NCBI RefSeq assembly: GCF_004564375.1
Contig: NZ_CP038267.1
Coordinates: forward strand, 1,056,501-1,120,500
Length of the DNA: 64,000 nt
Reading direction: 5' to 3'
DNA from: Nocardioides euryhalodurans
Lineage (GTDB): Bacteria; Actinomycetota; Actinomycetes; Propionibacteriales; Nocardioidaceae
Each line of letters begins with the position of its first letter. Within the stretch, counting starts at the first letter, position 1. The translations under genes and the position numbers were made by a program. The notes under the pieces are model-generated. The model ran no database searches. It saw only the letters and a program-made list of their open reading frames with translations, and was not told the origin of the DNA. This document shows positions 42,022 to 55,643 of the stretch, in pieces.

Positions 42022-43182
42022 TCAGGCGGGCTCGTCGGCCCAGGCCGGCTCCCGCGCGACGGACACCAGCAGCGTCGCCGGCACCAGCAGCGCCGCCACG
42101 ACGAGCAGCGACTCCAGCGTCCCGACCCGGTCACCGACGAAACCGAGGACCGGTGGGCCTGCGAGGAAGGCGACGTAGCCGATCGTCGACACCACGCTCA
42201 CCCGCGCCGCCGCGCGGGCGGGGTCGTCGGCGGCCGCGCTCATCCCCACCGGGAACCCGAGCGAGGCCCCGAGGCCCCACAGCACGACCCCGAGCCCCAC
42301 GAGCACGGGGTGGGGGCCGAGCACGAGCAGCAGCAGGCCGGCCAGGGCGAGCAGCGCCGTCGTCCGCAGCACCGGCACCCGCCCGAACCTGTCGAGCACG
42401 CTCGTCCCGAGCATCCGCCCGGCCGTCATCGCGGTGACGAAGGCCGCGAAGCCGGCCACACCGACCCACTGCGGGGTGTCGTACCCGTCGATCAGGGCGA
42501 GCGCCAGCCAGTCGTTGGCGGAGCCCTCGGTCAGCGCGAAGGCGAGCACCATCAGGCCCACCGCGAGGGTCCGCGGCTCCAGCCAGGCACTGGCGGCCGG
42601 CGCGCCGTGGGCCTCGGGCGCGGCCGGCAGGAAGGCCCGGGTGGTCCCGAGCACGAGCAGCGCAGCCGCCGCCGCGAGGACCAGGTGCCCGACCATCGGG
42701 ACGCCCACCGCCGTCATCAGCACCCCGACCCCGGCGCCTGTGACGGTGCCCAGGCTGAACGCCGCGTGGAAGCGCGGCATGATCGCCCGGCCGAGCCGCT
42801 GCTCGACCGCGGCACCCTCGACGTTCATCGCGACGTCCCAGACGCCCGTGCCGGCGCCGTAGACGAACAGCCCGACGGCGGTGAGCCCCACCGAACCCGC
42901 GACGCTCGCACCCGCGGCCGCGACGGGCAGCCCGAGCGCCACCGCCAGACCGCCGGCACGGACCACCGCGGCTGCGCTCGACCGACGGATCAGCGCGCCG
43001 GCCGCGGGCAGGGCCAGCACCGAGCCGGCCGCCCCCGCCAGCAGCAACAGGCCGAGAGCGCTGTTGCCGAGGTCCAGCCCGCTGCGGATGTCGGGCACCC
43101 GGGAGAAGAGGGAGGCGAAGCAGAAGCCGTTGAGGACGAAGACGACGGCGACCGCGTTCCGCGCGGGGAGTACGTCGGTCAC
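42022..43182 (-). CDS. MFS transporter
   Basis: The 386-residue protein has about twelve hydrophobic helices without long loops (FVLNGFCFASLFSRVPDIRS at the start; LGLPVAAAGASVAGSVGLTA; GMLGTSV-like loops between halves). It resembles the YbjJ-type MFS group, whose substrates are mostly unknown. It starts at the GTG at 43182, whose bases overlap the stop of the DUF2550 gene by four (GTGA), so the two are translationally coupled at the end of the ATP synthase region. A longer open frame upstream lies in another gene and is not used. Confidence 0.85.
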   Translation of the reverse strand: MTDVLPARNAVAVVFVLNGFCFASLFSRVPDIRSGLDLGNSALGLLLLAGAAGSVLALPAAGALIRRSSAAAVVRAGGLAVALGLPVAAAGASVAGSVGLTAVGLFVYGAGTGVWDVAMNVEGAAVEQRLGRAIMPRFHAAFSLGTVTGAGVGVLMTAVGVPMVGHLVLAAAAALLVLGTTRAFLPAAPEAHGAPAASAWLEPRTLAVGLMVLAFALTEGSANDWLALALIDGYDTPQWVGVAGFAAFVTAMTAGRMLGTSVLDRFGRVPVLRTTALLALAGLLLLVLGPHPVLVGLGVVLWGLGASLGFPVGMSAAADDPARAAARVSVVSTIGYVAFLAGPPVLGFVGDRVGTLESLLVVAALLVPATLLVSVAREPAWADEPA

Positions 43183-43619
43183 ACCGTCGTGGCCGTCCCG
43201 GGCGGGGCCGCCTCCAGCCAGGCCTGCAGCCCGGTCAGGGAGCTGGTGGACATGGCGAGCTCGAGGTCGCCCTTCGGCGAGCTGCAGCGCACCACGACGT
43301 GGTCGGGATAGAGGGAGACCCGCTCGGGCCCCTCGGGGTCGCGGTGGCTGGTGTAGGAGAGCCCGTCGCGCAGCCACACCCGCTTGGGACGCGGCGCGAG
43401 GGAGAAGATGCGGAACCACTCCAGCGAGTCGCCGCTGTAGCGACCGAGCCCGAGAAGCCAACCGCGCCCGGCCCTCTCGGACCGGACGCGGTAGCTGAGC
43501 TCGAAGGTGCCGCCGTGGCGGGAGAGCACCCGGCGACGGATGACCAGGGCGAGGCCGTAGAGCAGGACGAGCACCAGCACGGCACCGGCTGCGTCGAGCA
43601 GCAGCTGCCAGAGCGGCAT
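43179..43619 (-). CDS. DUF2550 membrane protein
   Basis: The 146-residue protein has one N-terminal transmembrane helix (about 3-25) and a conserved cytosolic beta-rich domain (FELSYRVRSERAGRGWLLGL, WFRIFSLAPRPKRVW). It fits the actinobacterial DUF2550 family, known to follow atpC in Mycobacterium (Rv1312) and other genera. The function is unknown; the fixed place suggests a link to the ATP synthase or envelope. The start at 43619 has a strong AGGAGG. Confidence 0.85.
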   Translation of the reverse strand: MPLWQLLLDAAGAVLVLVLLYGLALVIRRRVLSRHGGTFELSYRVRSERAGRGWLLGLGRYSGDSLEWFRIFSLAPRPKRVWLRDGLSYTSHRDPEGPERVSLYPDHVVVRCSSPKGDLELAMSTSSLTGLQAWLEAAPPGTATTV

Positions 43620-43712
43620 CCGTCCTCCTGACTGTCCACCCGGTCGGCCGATGGGCGTGGCGTCACCATATCGGGCGATCCGCGGCCCACGACCGTCGGT
43701 CATCCATCCCGG

Positions 43713-44108
43713 TCAGGAGGCTCGCTCGGCCGCCCGGATCCTGGCCTCCGCGTTGCGCACCCGTGCGAGGGCGTCGTCCTCGTCCTCGCCGGCCGCCTGG
43801 GCCCGCTCGAGGTCGTTGCGCGCCTTCTCGAGGTCGATGTCGCGGGAGAGCTCGGCGTACTCGGCGAGGACCGACACCCGGTCGTGGGCGACGGACAGGA
43901 AGCCCGCGCTCACGGCCGCGACCCAGGTCTCCCCGTCGACGGTGCGGATGTCCACCACTCCGTCGACGAGCAGCGAGAGGTTCGGTGCGTGGCCGGGCAG
44001 GACGCCGATGTCCCCCTCGGTGGTGCGGGCGATGACCATGGTGGCCTCGCCCGACCACACGAGGCGGTCGGCGGCGACCAGCTCGACCTGCAGGTTGGTG
44101 TCTGCCAT
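43713..44108 (-). CDS. atpC: ATP synthase epsilon subunit
   Basis: The 131-residue protein is the epsilon subunit of F1, part of the central rotor and a brake on ATP hydrolysis. It has the N-terminal beta-sandwich (LQVELVAADRLVWSGEATMV, GDIGVLPGHAPNLSLLVDGV) and a C-terminal helical part rich in Glu and Ala (ARNDLERAQAAGEDEDDAL). I chose the ATG at 44108, five bases after the atpD stop; the frame runs further upstream into atpD but that part is not coding. It is the last gene of the atp operon proper. Confidence 0.95.
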   Translation of the reverse strand: MADTNLQVELVAADRLVWSGEATMVIARTTEGDIGVLPGHAPNLSLLVDGVVDIRTVDGETWVAAVSAGFLSVAHDRVSVLAEYAELSRDIDLEKARNDLERAQAAGEDEDDALARVRNAEARIRAAERAS

Positions 44109-44113
44109 GACGA

Positions 44114-45586
<1,473 letters not shown>

Positions 45587-45605
45587 TCACTAGCGTTGAT
45601 GGCGG

Positions 45606-46535
45606 TCATTCGCCTGCGGCGGCGTTGGCATCGGCGAGCGCGTTGACGCCACCGACGATCTCGCTGATTTCCTGGGTGATGCCGGCCTGACGGGCCTGGT
45701 TCGCGATCCGGGTGTACTTCTTGATCAGCTCGTCGGCGTTGTCGGTCGCGGCCTTCATCGCCTTCTGTCGGGCGGCGAGCTCCGAGGCCGCCGCCTGCAG
45801 CAGCGCGAAGAAGATCCGGCTCTGGACGTACTTCGGCAGCAGGCTGTCGAAGACCTGCTCCGGCGACGGCTCGAACTCGTAGAGCGGGAGCACGTCCTCG
45901 GAGGACGGCTTGTCCTCCCCCTCGACGACCTCGAGCGGCAGCAGGCGTACGGCGGTCGGCTCCTGCGTGATCATCGACCGGAAGCGCGTGTAGACCACGT
46001 GCACCTCGTCGACGGCCCGCTCGGTCGGCTCCTCGTCGCCCTCGCCGTCCATGAAGGCGTCGATGAGGGCCTGACCCACCTCCTGGGCCACCTCGTAGGA
46101 GGGCTGGTCGGAGAACCCGGTCCACGACTGGACGACGGGACGCTGGCGGAACTTGAAGTACGCCTCGCCCTTCCGGCCGCAGATGTAGGTGTCGACCTCC
46201 TTGCCCTCCTCGCGGAGCGTCTGGGCGAGCCGCTCGGACTCCTTCAGAACGCTCGAGGAGTACGCCCCGGCCAGACCCCGGTCACTGGTGACCACGAGCA
46301 CGGCGGCCCGCGTGGGGTTCTCCGGCTCGCGCGTCATCGGGTGCTCGACGTTGGAGTACGTCGCCACCGCCGACACCGCCCGGGTGAGCTCGCGGGCGTA
46401 CGGCGCCGCGGACTGGGCCCGCTGCTGCGCCTTGATGATCCGCGACGCAGCAATGAGCTCCATGGCACGGGTGATCTTCTTCATCGACTCCGTCGACTTG
46501 ATCCGTGCCCGGTACTCACGCACTGACAAGGCCAT
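45606..46535 (-). CDS. atpG: ATP synthase gamma subunit
   Basis: The 309-residue central stalk subunit begins [20 protein letters not shown] with the N-terminal helix and ends in the C-terminal helix ([20 protein letters not shown], then EISEIVGG). A middle segment with acidic residues (about 195-225) is longer than in E. coli; actinobacterial gamma subunits commonly have an extra loop. Length fits the family in this group. It starts three bases after the atpA stop on the same strand. Confidence 0.97.
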   Translation of the reverse strand: MALSVREYRARIKSTESMKKITRAMELIAASRIIKAQQRAQSAAPYARELTRAVSAVATYSNVEHPMTREPENPTRAAVLVVTSDRGLAGAYSSSVLKESERLAQTLREEGKEVDTYICGRKGEAYFKFRQRPVVQSWTGFSDQPSYEVAQEVGQALIDAFMDGEGDEEPTERAVDEVHVVYTRFRSMITQEPTAVRLLPLEVVEGEDKPSSEDVLPLYEFEPSPEQVFDSLLPKYVQSRIFFALLQAAASELAARQKAMKAATDNADELIKKYTRIANQARQAGITQEISEIVGGVNALADANAAAGE

Positions 46536-46538
46536 CGG

Positions 46539-48176
<1,638 letters not shown>

Positions 48177-48231
48177 CTCTGCCTCTTTCCTGGCTCTCGC
48201 GGTACTGGTTGATTCGGGTTGGGTGGGCCGG

Positions 48232-49603
<1,372 letters not shown>

Positions 49604-49608
49604 CTACG

Positions 49609-49818
49609 TCAGATGGGCAGGACGAACGCGAGCGCGACCGAGATGATGAACAGCGCCTCGGCGAGCACGAAGCCCAGGATGGCGATGCTGCGGAGGCGGC
49701 TCTCGGCCTCCGGCTGACGGGCGACACCGCTGACGAGCGCGGCGAAGATCAGGCCGATGCCCACGCCCGGACCGATGGCGGCGAGGCCGAGACCGACCAT
49801 GTTGATGGAGCCTTCCAC
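49609..49818 (-). CDS. atpE: ATP synthase c subunit
   Basis: The 69-residue proteolipid forms the c-ring. It has two helices with the polar loop [12 protein letters not shown] between them. The first is glycine-rich ([20 protein letters not shown]), and the second carries the proton-binding Glu in [18 protein letters not shown]. The flanking residues favour H+ as coupling ion, but this is inference. It lies between atpB and atpF with short gaps. Confidence 0.98.
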   Translation of the reverse strand: MEGSINMVGLGLAAIGPGVGIGLIFAALVSGVARQPEAESRLRSIAILGFVLAEALFIISVALAFVLPI

Positions 49819-49900
49819 GGCTGTTCCTTTCGTCGTTGACGACGATGACGTCGTCTCTCTTGTGTTGAGAACTGCGGGGTTGTTCAGGTGTGGCGGTGGA

Positions 49901-50707
49901 TCAGTGTTCCTCGGCGATCGCTTCGCCGATGTACATCGCGGAGAGGAGCGTGAAGACGTACGCCTGCAGGAACATCACCAGCATCTCGAGGAAGCTGACG
50001 GCGATGCCCAGGGCGAACGAGAGGACGCCGACCCCGGCATAGAGGACGTTGCCGCTGGTGAGCAGCGCGGCGCCGCCGGTGGCGAACAGGATCAGCAGCA
50101 GGTGGCCGGCGAACATGTTGCCGAACAGACGGAGCGTGAGCGTGATCGGCCGGACGATGATGTTGGAGAAGAACTCCAGGGGCACCAGCAGCAGGAGCAC
50201 CGGTCCCCCGATCCCCCCGGGCATCGTCTGGTGCTTGAGGTAGCCGAACGGGCCGTGCTTCCACACGCCGGCGCCGATGTAGACGGCCCAGGAGATCAGC
50301 GCGAGCGGCAGCACGAAGCCGATCCGCGAGAAGCTCGGGAACTGCAGGAACGGGAAGATCCCGTAGTAGTTGTTCACGAGGATGAACATGAAGAGCGCGA
50401 AGAGGTACGGCACGAACTTCATGAAGTGCTCGCCGCCGATGTTGTCGCGGGCGAGGCTGTTGCGGACGAAGCCGTAGACGGTCTCGCCGGCGAACTGGAG
50501 GCGGCTCGGCACCATCGCGGCCTTGCGGGCGCTCATCCAGGTGAAGCCGACGACCAGGACGGCCGAGAGGATGAGGAGCAGCATCGGCTTGGTGACGCCG
50601 AACTCGCCGACGTAGAAGACGGGCGGGAGCTCGAAGCTCCCCGGCCCGGGAGCGTGGAAGCCTCCACCCTCGCTGGCCCTGACGTCGAAACCGGTCGTGA
50701 CGGTCAC
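49901..50707 (-). CDS. atpB: ATP synthase a subunit
   Basis: The 268-residue membrane subunit forms the proton half-channels. The essential arginine lies in [19 protein letters not shown], with the further conserved [14 protein letters not shown] at the end and [17 protein letters not shown] in the middle. Six hydrophobic segments are visible. The GTG start at 50707 has AGGAG upstream. Spacing to AtpZ and atpE fits one operon. Confidence 0.97.
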   Translation of the reverse strand: MTVTTGFDVRASEGGGFHAPGPGSFELPPVFYVGEFGVTKPMLLLILSAVLVVGFTWMSARKAAMVPSRLQFAGETVYGFVRNSLARDNIGGEHFMKFVPYLFALFMFILVNNYYGIFPFLQFPSFSRIGFVLPLALISWAVYIGAGVWKHGPFGYLKHQTMPGGIGGPVLLLLVPLEFFSNIIVRPITLTLRLFGNMFAGHLLLILFATGGAALLTSGNVLYAGVGVLSFALGIAVSFLEMLVMFLQAYVFTLLSAMYIGEAIAEEH

Positions 50708-50720
50708 CTGGTCTCCTGCC

Positions 50721-50963
50721 TCACTGCTGCTCGTCCTTCCTGCCGCGCAAGCCGCCGAAGCGGCCGAAGGTCATGTAGATCCCGAGTCCTGCCCCCACGA
50801 AGATCCCGATGATCACGAGGAAGCTCGTCTCGAGCCAGCGATCGAGCGCCCACCCGACAAGACCGTAGAACAGGACACCCGTGACGAGGTAGCTGAACGC
50901 CTGCCAGGGATCGCCCTTCGGCGGGCCCTCTGCGGGTGGTGTGGGGGATGCGGGGGAAGCCAT
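50721..50963 (-). CDS. AtpZ/AtpI-family small membrane protein
   Basis: The 80-residue protein has two hydrophobic helices (FSYLVTGVLFYGLVGWALDR and FLVIIGIFVGAGLGIYMTF) with a short Pro-rich head, matching the AtpZ/AtpI family found next to FoF1 operons and proposed to aid c-ring assembly or Mg2+ supply. It sits between the longer AtpI-like protein and atpB on the same strand. The start at 50963 fits the length of relatives. Confidence 0.85.
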   Translation of the reverse strand: MASPASPTPPAEGPPKGDPWQAFSYLVTGVLFYGLVGWALDRWLETSFLVIIGIFVGAGLGIYMTFGRFGGLRGRKDEQQ

Positions 50964-50993
50964 CGCGCCCCGGACAATAGCAGCCGCTCCGGG

Positions 50994-51419
50994 TCATCGT
51001 TCACCCCCGGTGGCCACGGTCCGGACAGGCGTCCCGCCACGGTGCCAGGTGACGATCTGGAGGGCCGTCCAGGTGAGCGTGACGACCACGACGGAGGCGG
51101 CGAGCCAGCGCGGGTCGAGGGTGTCCTCGAGCAGCGTCGACTGCCGCAACCGGGCGAAGAAGAGGACCAGGACGACGACCTGGAGCGCGTAGGTGACCAG
51201 CGCGACGAGCAGTCCCGAGCGGGGCTGGATCCGGGTGGCCAGGTCGACCGACACGGCACCGAAGGCGAACACCGTCAGCGTGACCGCAGCCCCGACGGCA
51301 GCGCCCGCGGCACCCGCGGAGCCGTCGACCGCGGCGCCGGCGACCACGACGAGGACCCCGGCCGCCACGCCCGCGGCAGCCGCGGCTGCGAGGGGGTGGA
51401 GGTGGTTCGAGGTCGTCAT
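50994..51419 (-). CDS. atpI: ATP synthase protein I (AtpI-like)
   Basis: The 141-residue protein has four hydrophobic segments (for example LAAAAAAGVAAGVLVVVAGA and GLLVALVTYALQVVVLVLFF) and heads the ATP synthase operon, as Rv1303 does in Mycobacterium. Its family is thought to help ring assembly. I chose the ATG at 51419; a GTG at 51467 is open in frame but would place the start inside a Crp-like site and has no ribosome site. Operon order from here is atpI, atpZ-like, atpB, E, F, H, A, G, D, C. Confidence 0.8.
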   Translation of the reverse strand: MTTSNHLHPLAAAAAAGVAAGVLVVVAGAAVDGSAGAAGAAVGAAVTLTVFAFGAVSVDLATRIQPRSGLLVALVTYALQVVVLVLFFARLRQSTLLEDTLDPRWLAASVVVVTLTWTALQIVTWHRGGTPVRTVATGGER

Positions 51420-51452
51420 GTCGGGCGGCCTGTCCGGTCGGTTGTCGGAGTT

Positions 51453-51468
51453 CGTGAAAACTATCACA
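51453..51468 (-). promoter_or_regulatory. Crp/GlxR-type operator before the ATP synthase operon
   Basis: The minus strand reads TGTGA-TAGTTT-TCACG, matching the Crp-family half-sites TGTGA and TCAC(G/A) with the normal six-base spacer. It lies 34 to 49 bases before atpI in an A/T-richer island. GlxR, the corynebacterial Crp relative, is known to act on respiration and ATP synthase genes. Confidence 0.6.
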
Positions 51469-51498
51469 AAGTCCCGGAGCGGCCGAAACCGCCCCCCC

Positions 51499-52638
51499 TC
51501 ACTCCTCGTCGTGGACGGCCAGGTGCGGCGGCTGCACGACCGGCACCAGGAAGGTCAGCGTGATCGTGATGGCGGTCCCGGCCATCAGCGCGGCCCACAT
51601 CAGCATCCCGGTGTAGAGGCTCGCGAGGACCGTCCCGAAGGCGATCAGGGCCGCCCAGAGCCACATGATCACCACGGCCCGGCGCTGGCTGTGGCCGATC
51701 TCCAGCAGCCGGTGGTGCAGGTGCTGCTTGTCGGGCGCGAACGGGGACCGGCCCGCGCGGGTCCGCCGTACGACGGCCAGCGCCAAGTCCGCGATGGGGA
51801 CGATCAGGATCGAGATCGGCAGCAGCAGCGGCAGGAAGAACGCGATGGGGTTCACGTCCGAGCCCGCTCCCCCGCGGCTGATCTCCGTGCCCTGGAACTG
51901 GGTCGTGAGGGTCAGGGCGCTGGCCGAGAGCACGAGCCCGAGCAGCATCGAGCCGCTGTCGCCCATGAAGAGCCGGGCCCGGTGGAAGTTGTGCGGCAGG
52001 AAGCCCGCGCAGGCGCCGGCGAGCGCCGCCGACAGCAGCGCGCCCGTGGTCGCCAGCGTGACCCGGTTGATGTCGGCGAGCTGATAGCTGAAGACGAAGA
52101 ACGCCGCCGCCCCGATGCCGACCACGCCCGCGGCGAGGCCGTCGAGGCCGTCGACGAAGTTCACCGCGTTGATGGTCGCCACCACGATCACGGCGGTCAG
52201 GAGCGCCCCCTGCGCCGGGTCGAGCGAGAACTGCTCCCCGTTGGGGAGCGGAATGAAGACGAACTGGATCTGGGAGTAGATGAGGAAGGCCACCGCGATC
52301 ACCTGGCCGCCGAGCTTGGTCAGGGCGTCGAGCTCGAAGAGGTCGTCGAGCACCCCGACCCCGCAGACCAGCCCACCCGCCAGCAGCACCGCTCCCGCGT
52401 CCTCGAACACGAACGGCCCGGCGGTGGAGAGGAAGGGCAGCTCGCGCGCCACGGCGTACGCCGCGACGAGCCCGCCGAACATCGCCAGCCCGCCGAGGTA
52501 CGGGATCGGCTCGGCGTGGACGTCCCGGTCACGGACCTCGGCCACGGCGCCCGTGCGGATGGCGATCTCGCGCGCGAAGACGGTCAGCAGGTAGGTGACC
52601 GCCGCCGAGACGAGGAAGACCAGCAGGTACTCGCGCAC
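51499..52638 (-). CDS. wecA: undecaprenyl-phosphate GlcNAc-1-phosphate transferase (WecA/TagO type)
   Basis: The 379-residue integral membrane enzyme transfers a sugar-1-phosphate from UDP-GlcNAc to a polyprenyl phosphate, the first step of wall-glycopolymer or arabinogalactan-type linkers. Family motifs are visible: GVLDDLFELDALTK (Asp pair), NAVNFVDGLDGLAAG, RLFMGDSGSMLLG and the His-rich DKQHLHHRLLEIGH. About eleven hydrophobic helices are present. The GTG at 52638 lies five bases from the sua5 stop. The position between sua5 and atpI equals Rv1302 in Mycobacterium. Confidence 0.92.
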   Translation of the reverse strand: MREYLLVFLVSAAVTYLLTVFAREIAIRTGAVAEVRDRDVHAEPIPYLGGLAMFGGLVAAYAVARELPFLSTAGPFVFEDAGAVLLAGGLVCGVGVLDDLFELDALTKLGGQVIAVAFLIYSQIQFVFIPLPNGEQFSLDPAQGALLTAVIVVATINAVNFVDGLDGLAAGVVGIGAAAFFVFSYQLADINRVTLATTGALLSAALAGACAGFLPHNFHRARLFMGDSGSMLLGLVLSASALTLTTQFQGTEISRGGAGSDVNPIAFFLPLLLPISILIVPIADLALAVVRRTRAGRSPFAPDKQHLHHRLLEIGHSQRRAVVIMWLWAALIAFGTVLASLYTGMLMWAALMAGTAITITLTFLVPVVQPPHLAVHDEE

Positions 52639-52643
52639 GGGCC

Positions 52644-53309
52644 TCAGCCCTCGTCGGTCAGGGTGGCCCCGAGCGGCTCGAGCACGGCGTTGAGGTCCTC
52701 GAGGCTGAGGGCGCCCCGGCGCAGGACCCGCCCCTGGTCCCCCGTGACGTCCACGATCGTGGACGCCTCGCCCCCGGGGGCCGGGCCGGCGTCGACGATG
52801 ACGGCGACCTCCTCCCCCAGCATCTCCTCGGCGGCCTCGGCGTCCAGCGCCGCTGGCCGACCGGTGAGGTTGGCCGAGCTGACCGCGAGCGGGCCGGTGC
52901 GCTCGAGGACGGCCAGGGCGACGTCGTGGTCGGGCATCCGGATCGCGACCGTGCCGCGGGTCTCGCCCAGGTCCCACTGCAGCGAGGGCTGCTGTCGGCA
53001 CACCAGGGTCAGCGGGCCGGGCCAGAACTCCTCGATCAGGGCGCGGGCGTAGCCCGGCAGCCCGGTCGCGAGGGCGTCGACGGTCGTCGCGGCGCTCACG
53101 AGGACCGGCGGCGGCATCTCCCGACCCCGGCCCTTGGCGTCGAGCAGGTCGGCGACCGCGTCGGCGTCGAAGGCGTCCGCCCCGATGCCGTAGACGGTGT
53201 CGGTCGGGATGACGACCAGGTCGCCCTGCTGGACGGCCTGCGTCGCAGCCGCGATGGCTGCCTCGCGCTCGTCGTCGGTGCCGGTCGGAAGGCGCTGCGC
53301 GTGCGTCAC
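52644..53309 (-). CDS. L-threonylcarbamoyladenylate synthase (Sua5/YwlC/YrdC)
   Basis: The 221-residue enzyme makes threonylcarbamoyl-AMP from threonine, bicarbonate and ATP for the t6A tRNA modification. Typical pieces are VIPTDTVYGIGADAF, LVCRQQP, VAIRMPDHDVALAVLE, PLAVSSANLTGRPA and the closing VLRRGALS. It lacks the extra C-terminal Sua5 domain, so it is the short YrdC-like form. The GTG at 53309 lies five bases after the prmC stop. Confidence 0.93.
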   Translation of the reverse strand: MTHAQRLPTGTDDEREAAIAAATQAVQQGDLVVIPTDTVYGIGADAFDADAVADLLDAKGRGREMPPPVLVSAATTVDALATGLPGYARALIEEFWPGPLTLVCRQQPSLQWDLGETRGTVAIRMPDHDVALAVLERTGPLAVSSANLTGRPAALDAEAAEEMLGEEVAVIVDAGPAPGGEASTIVDVTGDQGRVLRRGALSLEDLNAVLEPLGATLTDEG

Positions 53310-53314
53310 GGGCC

Positions 53315-54154
53315 TTATGGTGCCAGCCGCGCCGTGACGTGGCGCGGACGCCCGGCCAGGTCCCGGTGGTCGCGGACCCGCTCCCACCGTCCGGCGGCCA
53401 CGAAGAGCGCGGGTGCCGATTCCCCCTGGGCGTCGGCGTGCTCCGCCCCGACCCAGCCGCCGGGGCGCAGCAGTCGCGCCGCCCGCGCCTCGAGCACGCG
53501 GAGCGCGTCGAGGCCGTCCTCGCCCGAGAAGAGGGCGAGGTGCGGGTCGTGGTCCCGGGCCTCCGGCGCCACTGACTCCCAGGCGGTGAGCGGGATGTAC
53601 GGCGGGTTGCAGGTGATCACGTCGACCGACCCGGCCAGGTCGTCGAAGGCTTCGGCCATGTCGCCGAGCCGGAGGTCGACCCCGGTGCCGGCGAGGTTGC
53701 GCTCGGCCCAGCGGTGGGCGTCGGGATCGAGCTCGACGGCGTGCACCCGGGCGTGGGGCACCTCGTCGGCAACGGCGCGGGCGATCGCACCGGACCCGGT
53801 GCAGAGGTCGACCACCACGGGGTCGGCGACCTCCCGGGCACGCTCGACCGCCCAGCCCGCCAGCAGCTCGGTCTCCGGCCGCGGCACGAAGACGCCCGGG
53901 CCCACCGCGAGCTCGACGTGGCGGAACGCGGCGGTCCCGAGCAGGTGCTGCAGGGGCTCCCGCGCCGCCCGCCGGGCCAGCAGCGCGTCGTAGGCCTGCT
54001 GCTGCTCGGGGGTGACCGACTCCACCAGCGGGAGGCGTCCGAGCCCGAGGCCCAGCACGTGCGCGAGGAGCTCGTCGGCGTCGCGCTCCGGCGAGGCGAC
54101 CCCCGCCTCGCGGAGCCGGTCGGCGGCGGCCCTGCGGAGCGACCGCACCGTCAC
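53315..54154 (-). CDS. prmC: peptide chain release factor N5-glutamine methyltransferase
   Basis: The 279-residue enzyme methylates the Gln of the GGQ motif in release factors. It has the AdoMet-binding [20 protein letters not shown] and the substrate-binding NPPY in [13 protein letters not shown]. An N-terminal helical part (about 1-85) contacts the release factor. Its GTG overlaps the prfA stop by four bases (GTGA), so enzyme and substrate are made together. Confidence 0.95.
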   Translation of the reverse strand: MTVRSLRRAAADRLREAGVASPERDADELLAHVLGLGLGRLPLVESVTPEQQQAYDALLARRAAREPLQHLLGTAAFRHVELAVGPGVFVPRPETELLAGWAVERAREVADPVVVDLCTGSGAIARAVADEVPHARVHAVELDPDAHRWAERNLAGTGVDLRLGDMAEAFDDLAGSVDVITCNPPYIPLTAWESVAPEARDHDPHLALFSGEDGLDALRVLEARAARLLRPGGWVGAEHADAQGESAPALFVAAGRWERVRDHRDLAGRPRHVTARLAP

Positions 54155-55224
54155 TGCTCCAGGGCGGCCAGCCGGGCCTCGAGGTCGGCCCGGACGCAGG
54201 ACTCGAGCACCGGGCCGAGGTCGCCGTCGAGCACCTGGTCGAGGTTGTAGGCCTTGTAGCCGGTGCGGTGGTCTGAGATCCGGTTCTCGGGGAAGTTGTA
54301 GGTGCGGATCCGCTCGGAGCGGTCGACCGTCCGGACCTGGCTGCGACGGGCCTCGCCCGCGGCGGCGTCGGCCTCCTCCTGCGCGGCCGCGAGCAACCGG
54401 GCGCGCAGGATCCGCATCGCCTGCTCGCGGTTCTGGAGCTGACTCTTCTCGTTCTGGCAGCTGACGACGATCCCCGACGGCACGTGGGTGATCCGGACGG
54501 CCGAGTCGGTGGTGTTGACGCTCTGCCCGCCCGGACCGCTGCTGCGGAAGACGTCGATGCGCAGGTCGTTCTCGTCGATCGTCACGTCGACCTGCTCGGC
54601 CTCGGGCATCACGAGCACCCCGGCTGCGCTGGTGTGCACCCGGCCCTGGGACTCGGTGACCGGCACCCGTTGGACGCGGTGCACGCCGCCCTCGAACTTC
54701 AGCAGCGCGTACGGCGCCTGCCCCGGCTCGGAGGTCCCCCGGGCCTTGACCGCGACGGTGACCGACTTGTAGCCGCCGAGGTCGGACTCGGTGGCGTCGA
54801 GGACCTCCGTCGTCCAGCCACGCGTCTCCGCATGACGGGTGTACATCCGCAGCAGGTCGCCGGCGAACAGGGCGGACTCCTCGCCACCCTCCCCCGACTT
54901 CACCTCGAGGATCGCGTCCTTGGAGTCGGCGGCGTCCCGAGGCACGAGCAGGTGCTGGAGCCGCTCGGCGGCGACAACCAGCCGCGCCTCCAGCGCATCG
55001 GCCTCGTCCGCGAAGTCCGGGTCGTCGGCCGCCAGCTCACGGGCTGCCACGAGGTCCTCGCCCAGCGCCCGCCACTCCTCCCAGGCCCGCACGATCGAGG
55101 AGACCTCGGCGTAGCGCTGGTTGAGGCGCTTGGCGAGTCCCTGGTCGGCGTGCGTGGCCGGGTCGGCCAGCTGCTGCTCGAGCACGGCGCGCTCGTCGAC
55201 CAGCCCGCTCACGGCCTCGAACAC
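54151..55224 (-). CDS. prfA: peptide chain release factor 1
   Basis: The 357-residue RF1 ends translation at UAA and UAG. It has the codon-recognition tripeptide P-V-T (residues 188-190, in [17 protein letters not shown]) and the GGQ motif (232-234, in [17 protein letters not shown]). The GTG at 55224 has CGAGGAG upstream. A longer frame upstream overlaps rpmE and is not coding. Confidence 0.97.
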   Translation of the reverse strand: MFEAVSGLVDERAVLEQQLADPATHADQGLAKRLNQRYAEVSSIVRAWEEWRALGEDLVAARELAADDPDFADEADALEARLVVAAERLQHLLVPRDAADSKDAILEVKSGEGGEESALFAGDLLRMYTRHAETRGWTTEVLDATESDLGGYKSVTVAVKARGTSEPGQAPYALLKFEGGVHRVQRVPVTESQGRVHTSAAGVLVMPEAEQVDVTIDENDLRIDVFRSSGPGGQSVNTTDSAVRITHVPSGIVVSCQNEKSQLQNREQAMRILRARLLAAAQEEADAAAGEARRSQVRTVDRSERIRTYNFPENRISDHRTGYKAYNLDQVLDGDLGPVLESCVRADLEARLAALEQ

Positions 55225-55265
55225 GGTGACTCCTCGCTCGGCGACGGACGGACGCGGAAATGCAA

Positions 55266-55295
55266 GCACCGGCCACCCAGTCGGATGGCCGGTGC
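55266..55295 (-). terminator. terminator after rpmE
   Basis: GCACCGGCCA (55266-55275) and TGGCCGGTGC (55286-55295) form a perfect 10-bp stem with a 10-base loop, beginning 12 bases after the rpmE stop. In RNA the stem is followed by UUGCAUUUCC, a weak U-rich tail. It separates rpmE from prfA. Confidence 0.8.
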
Positions 55296-55306
55296 GGGCG
55301 GCGTGG

Positions 55307-55522
55307 CTACTTCTTGCCTGCCTTGGCGTAGCGGGCCTCGAAGCGGGCGACGCGGCCGCCGGTGTCGAGGATCTTCTGCTTGCCGGTGTAGAACGGGTGG
55401 CACTGCGAGCACACGTCGGCGTGGATGGAGCCGCTCGTCGAGGTGCTGCGCGTGGTGAACGTCGCCCCACAGGTGCAGGTGACCGTGGTCGCGACGTAGT
55501 CGGGGTGGATGTCCTTCTGCAT
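55307..55522 (-). CDS. rpmE: 50S ribosomal protein L31 (zinc-binding form)
   Basis: The 71-residue protein starts [20 protein letters not shown] and keeps the four cysteines (VTCTCGA and VCSQCHP) of the zinc-binding C+ form of L31, followed by [20 protein letters not shown]. The ATG at 55522 gives the normal length. It has its own terminator downstream and a structured leader upstream. No zinc-free paralogue is in the window. Confidence 0.97.
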   Translation of the reverse strand: MQKDIHPDYVATTVTCTCGATFTTRSTSTSGSIHADVCSQCHPFYTGKQKILDTGGRVARFEARYAKAGKK

Positions 55523-55551
55523 GGTGTCCTCTCTCGAGTCGCCGGGTCGCA

Positions 55552-55597
55552 CCCGCGGACGCGGGCAGCGTGAACCGGAACCTCGGCACAGTGTGCC
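55552..55597 (-). promoter_or_regulatory. rpmE leader: hairpin and palindrome
   Basis: CCCGCG-GA-CGCGGG (55552-55565) can form a hairpin 30 to 44 bases before the rpmE ATG. GGCACA-G-TGTGCC (55585-55597) is a perfect palindrome further upstream, near the expected promoter. Rfam describes L31 leader motifs in actinobacteria; membership of this region is untested. Confidence 0.4.
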
Positions 55598-55611
55598 ACT
55601 CCCCTCAACGA

Positions 55612-55637
55612 TGCGGGGAATCGAGGCATTCCCCGCA
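55612..55637 (-). terminator. terminator of the GT2 operon
   Basis: TGCGGGGAAT (55612-55621) and ATTCCCCGCA (55628-55637) form a perfect 10-bp stem with a 6-base loop, six bases after the stop of the GT2 gene. No T-run follows. Confidence 0.8.
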
Positions 55638-55643
55638 GGGGAT

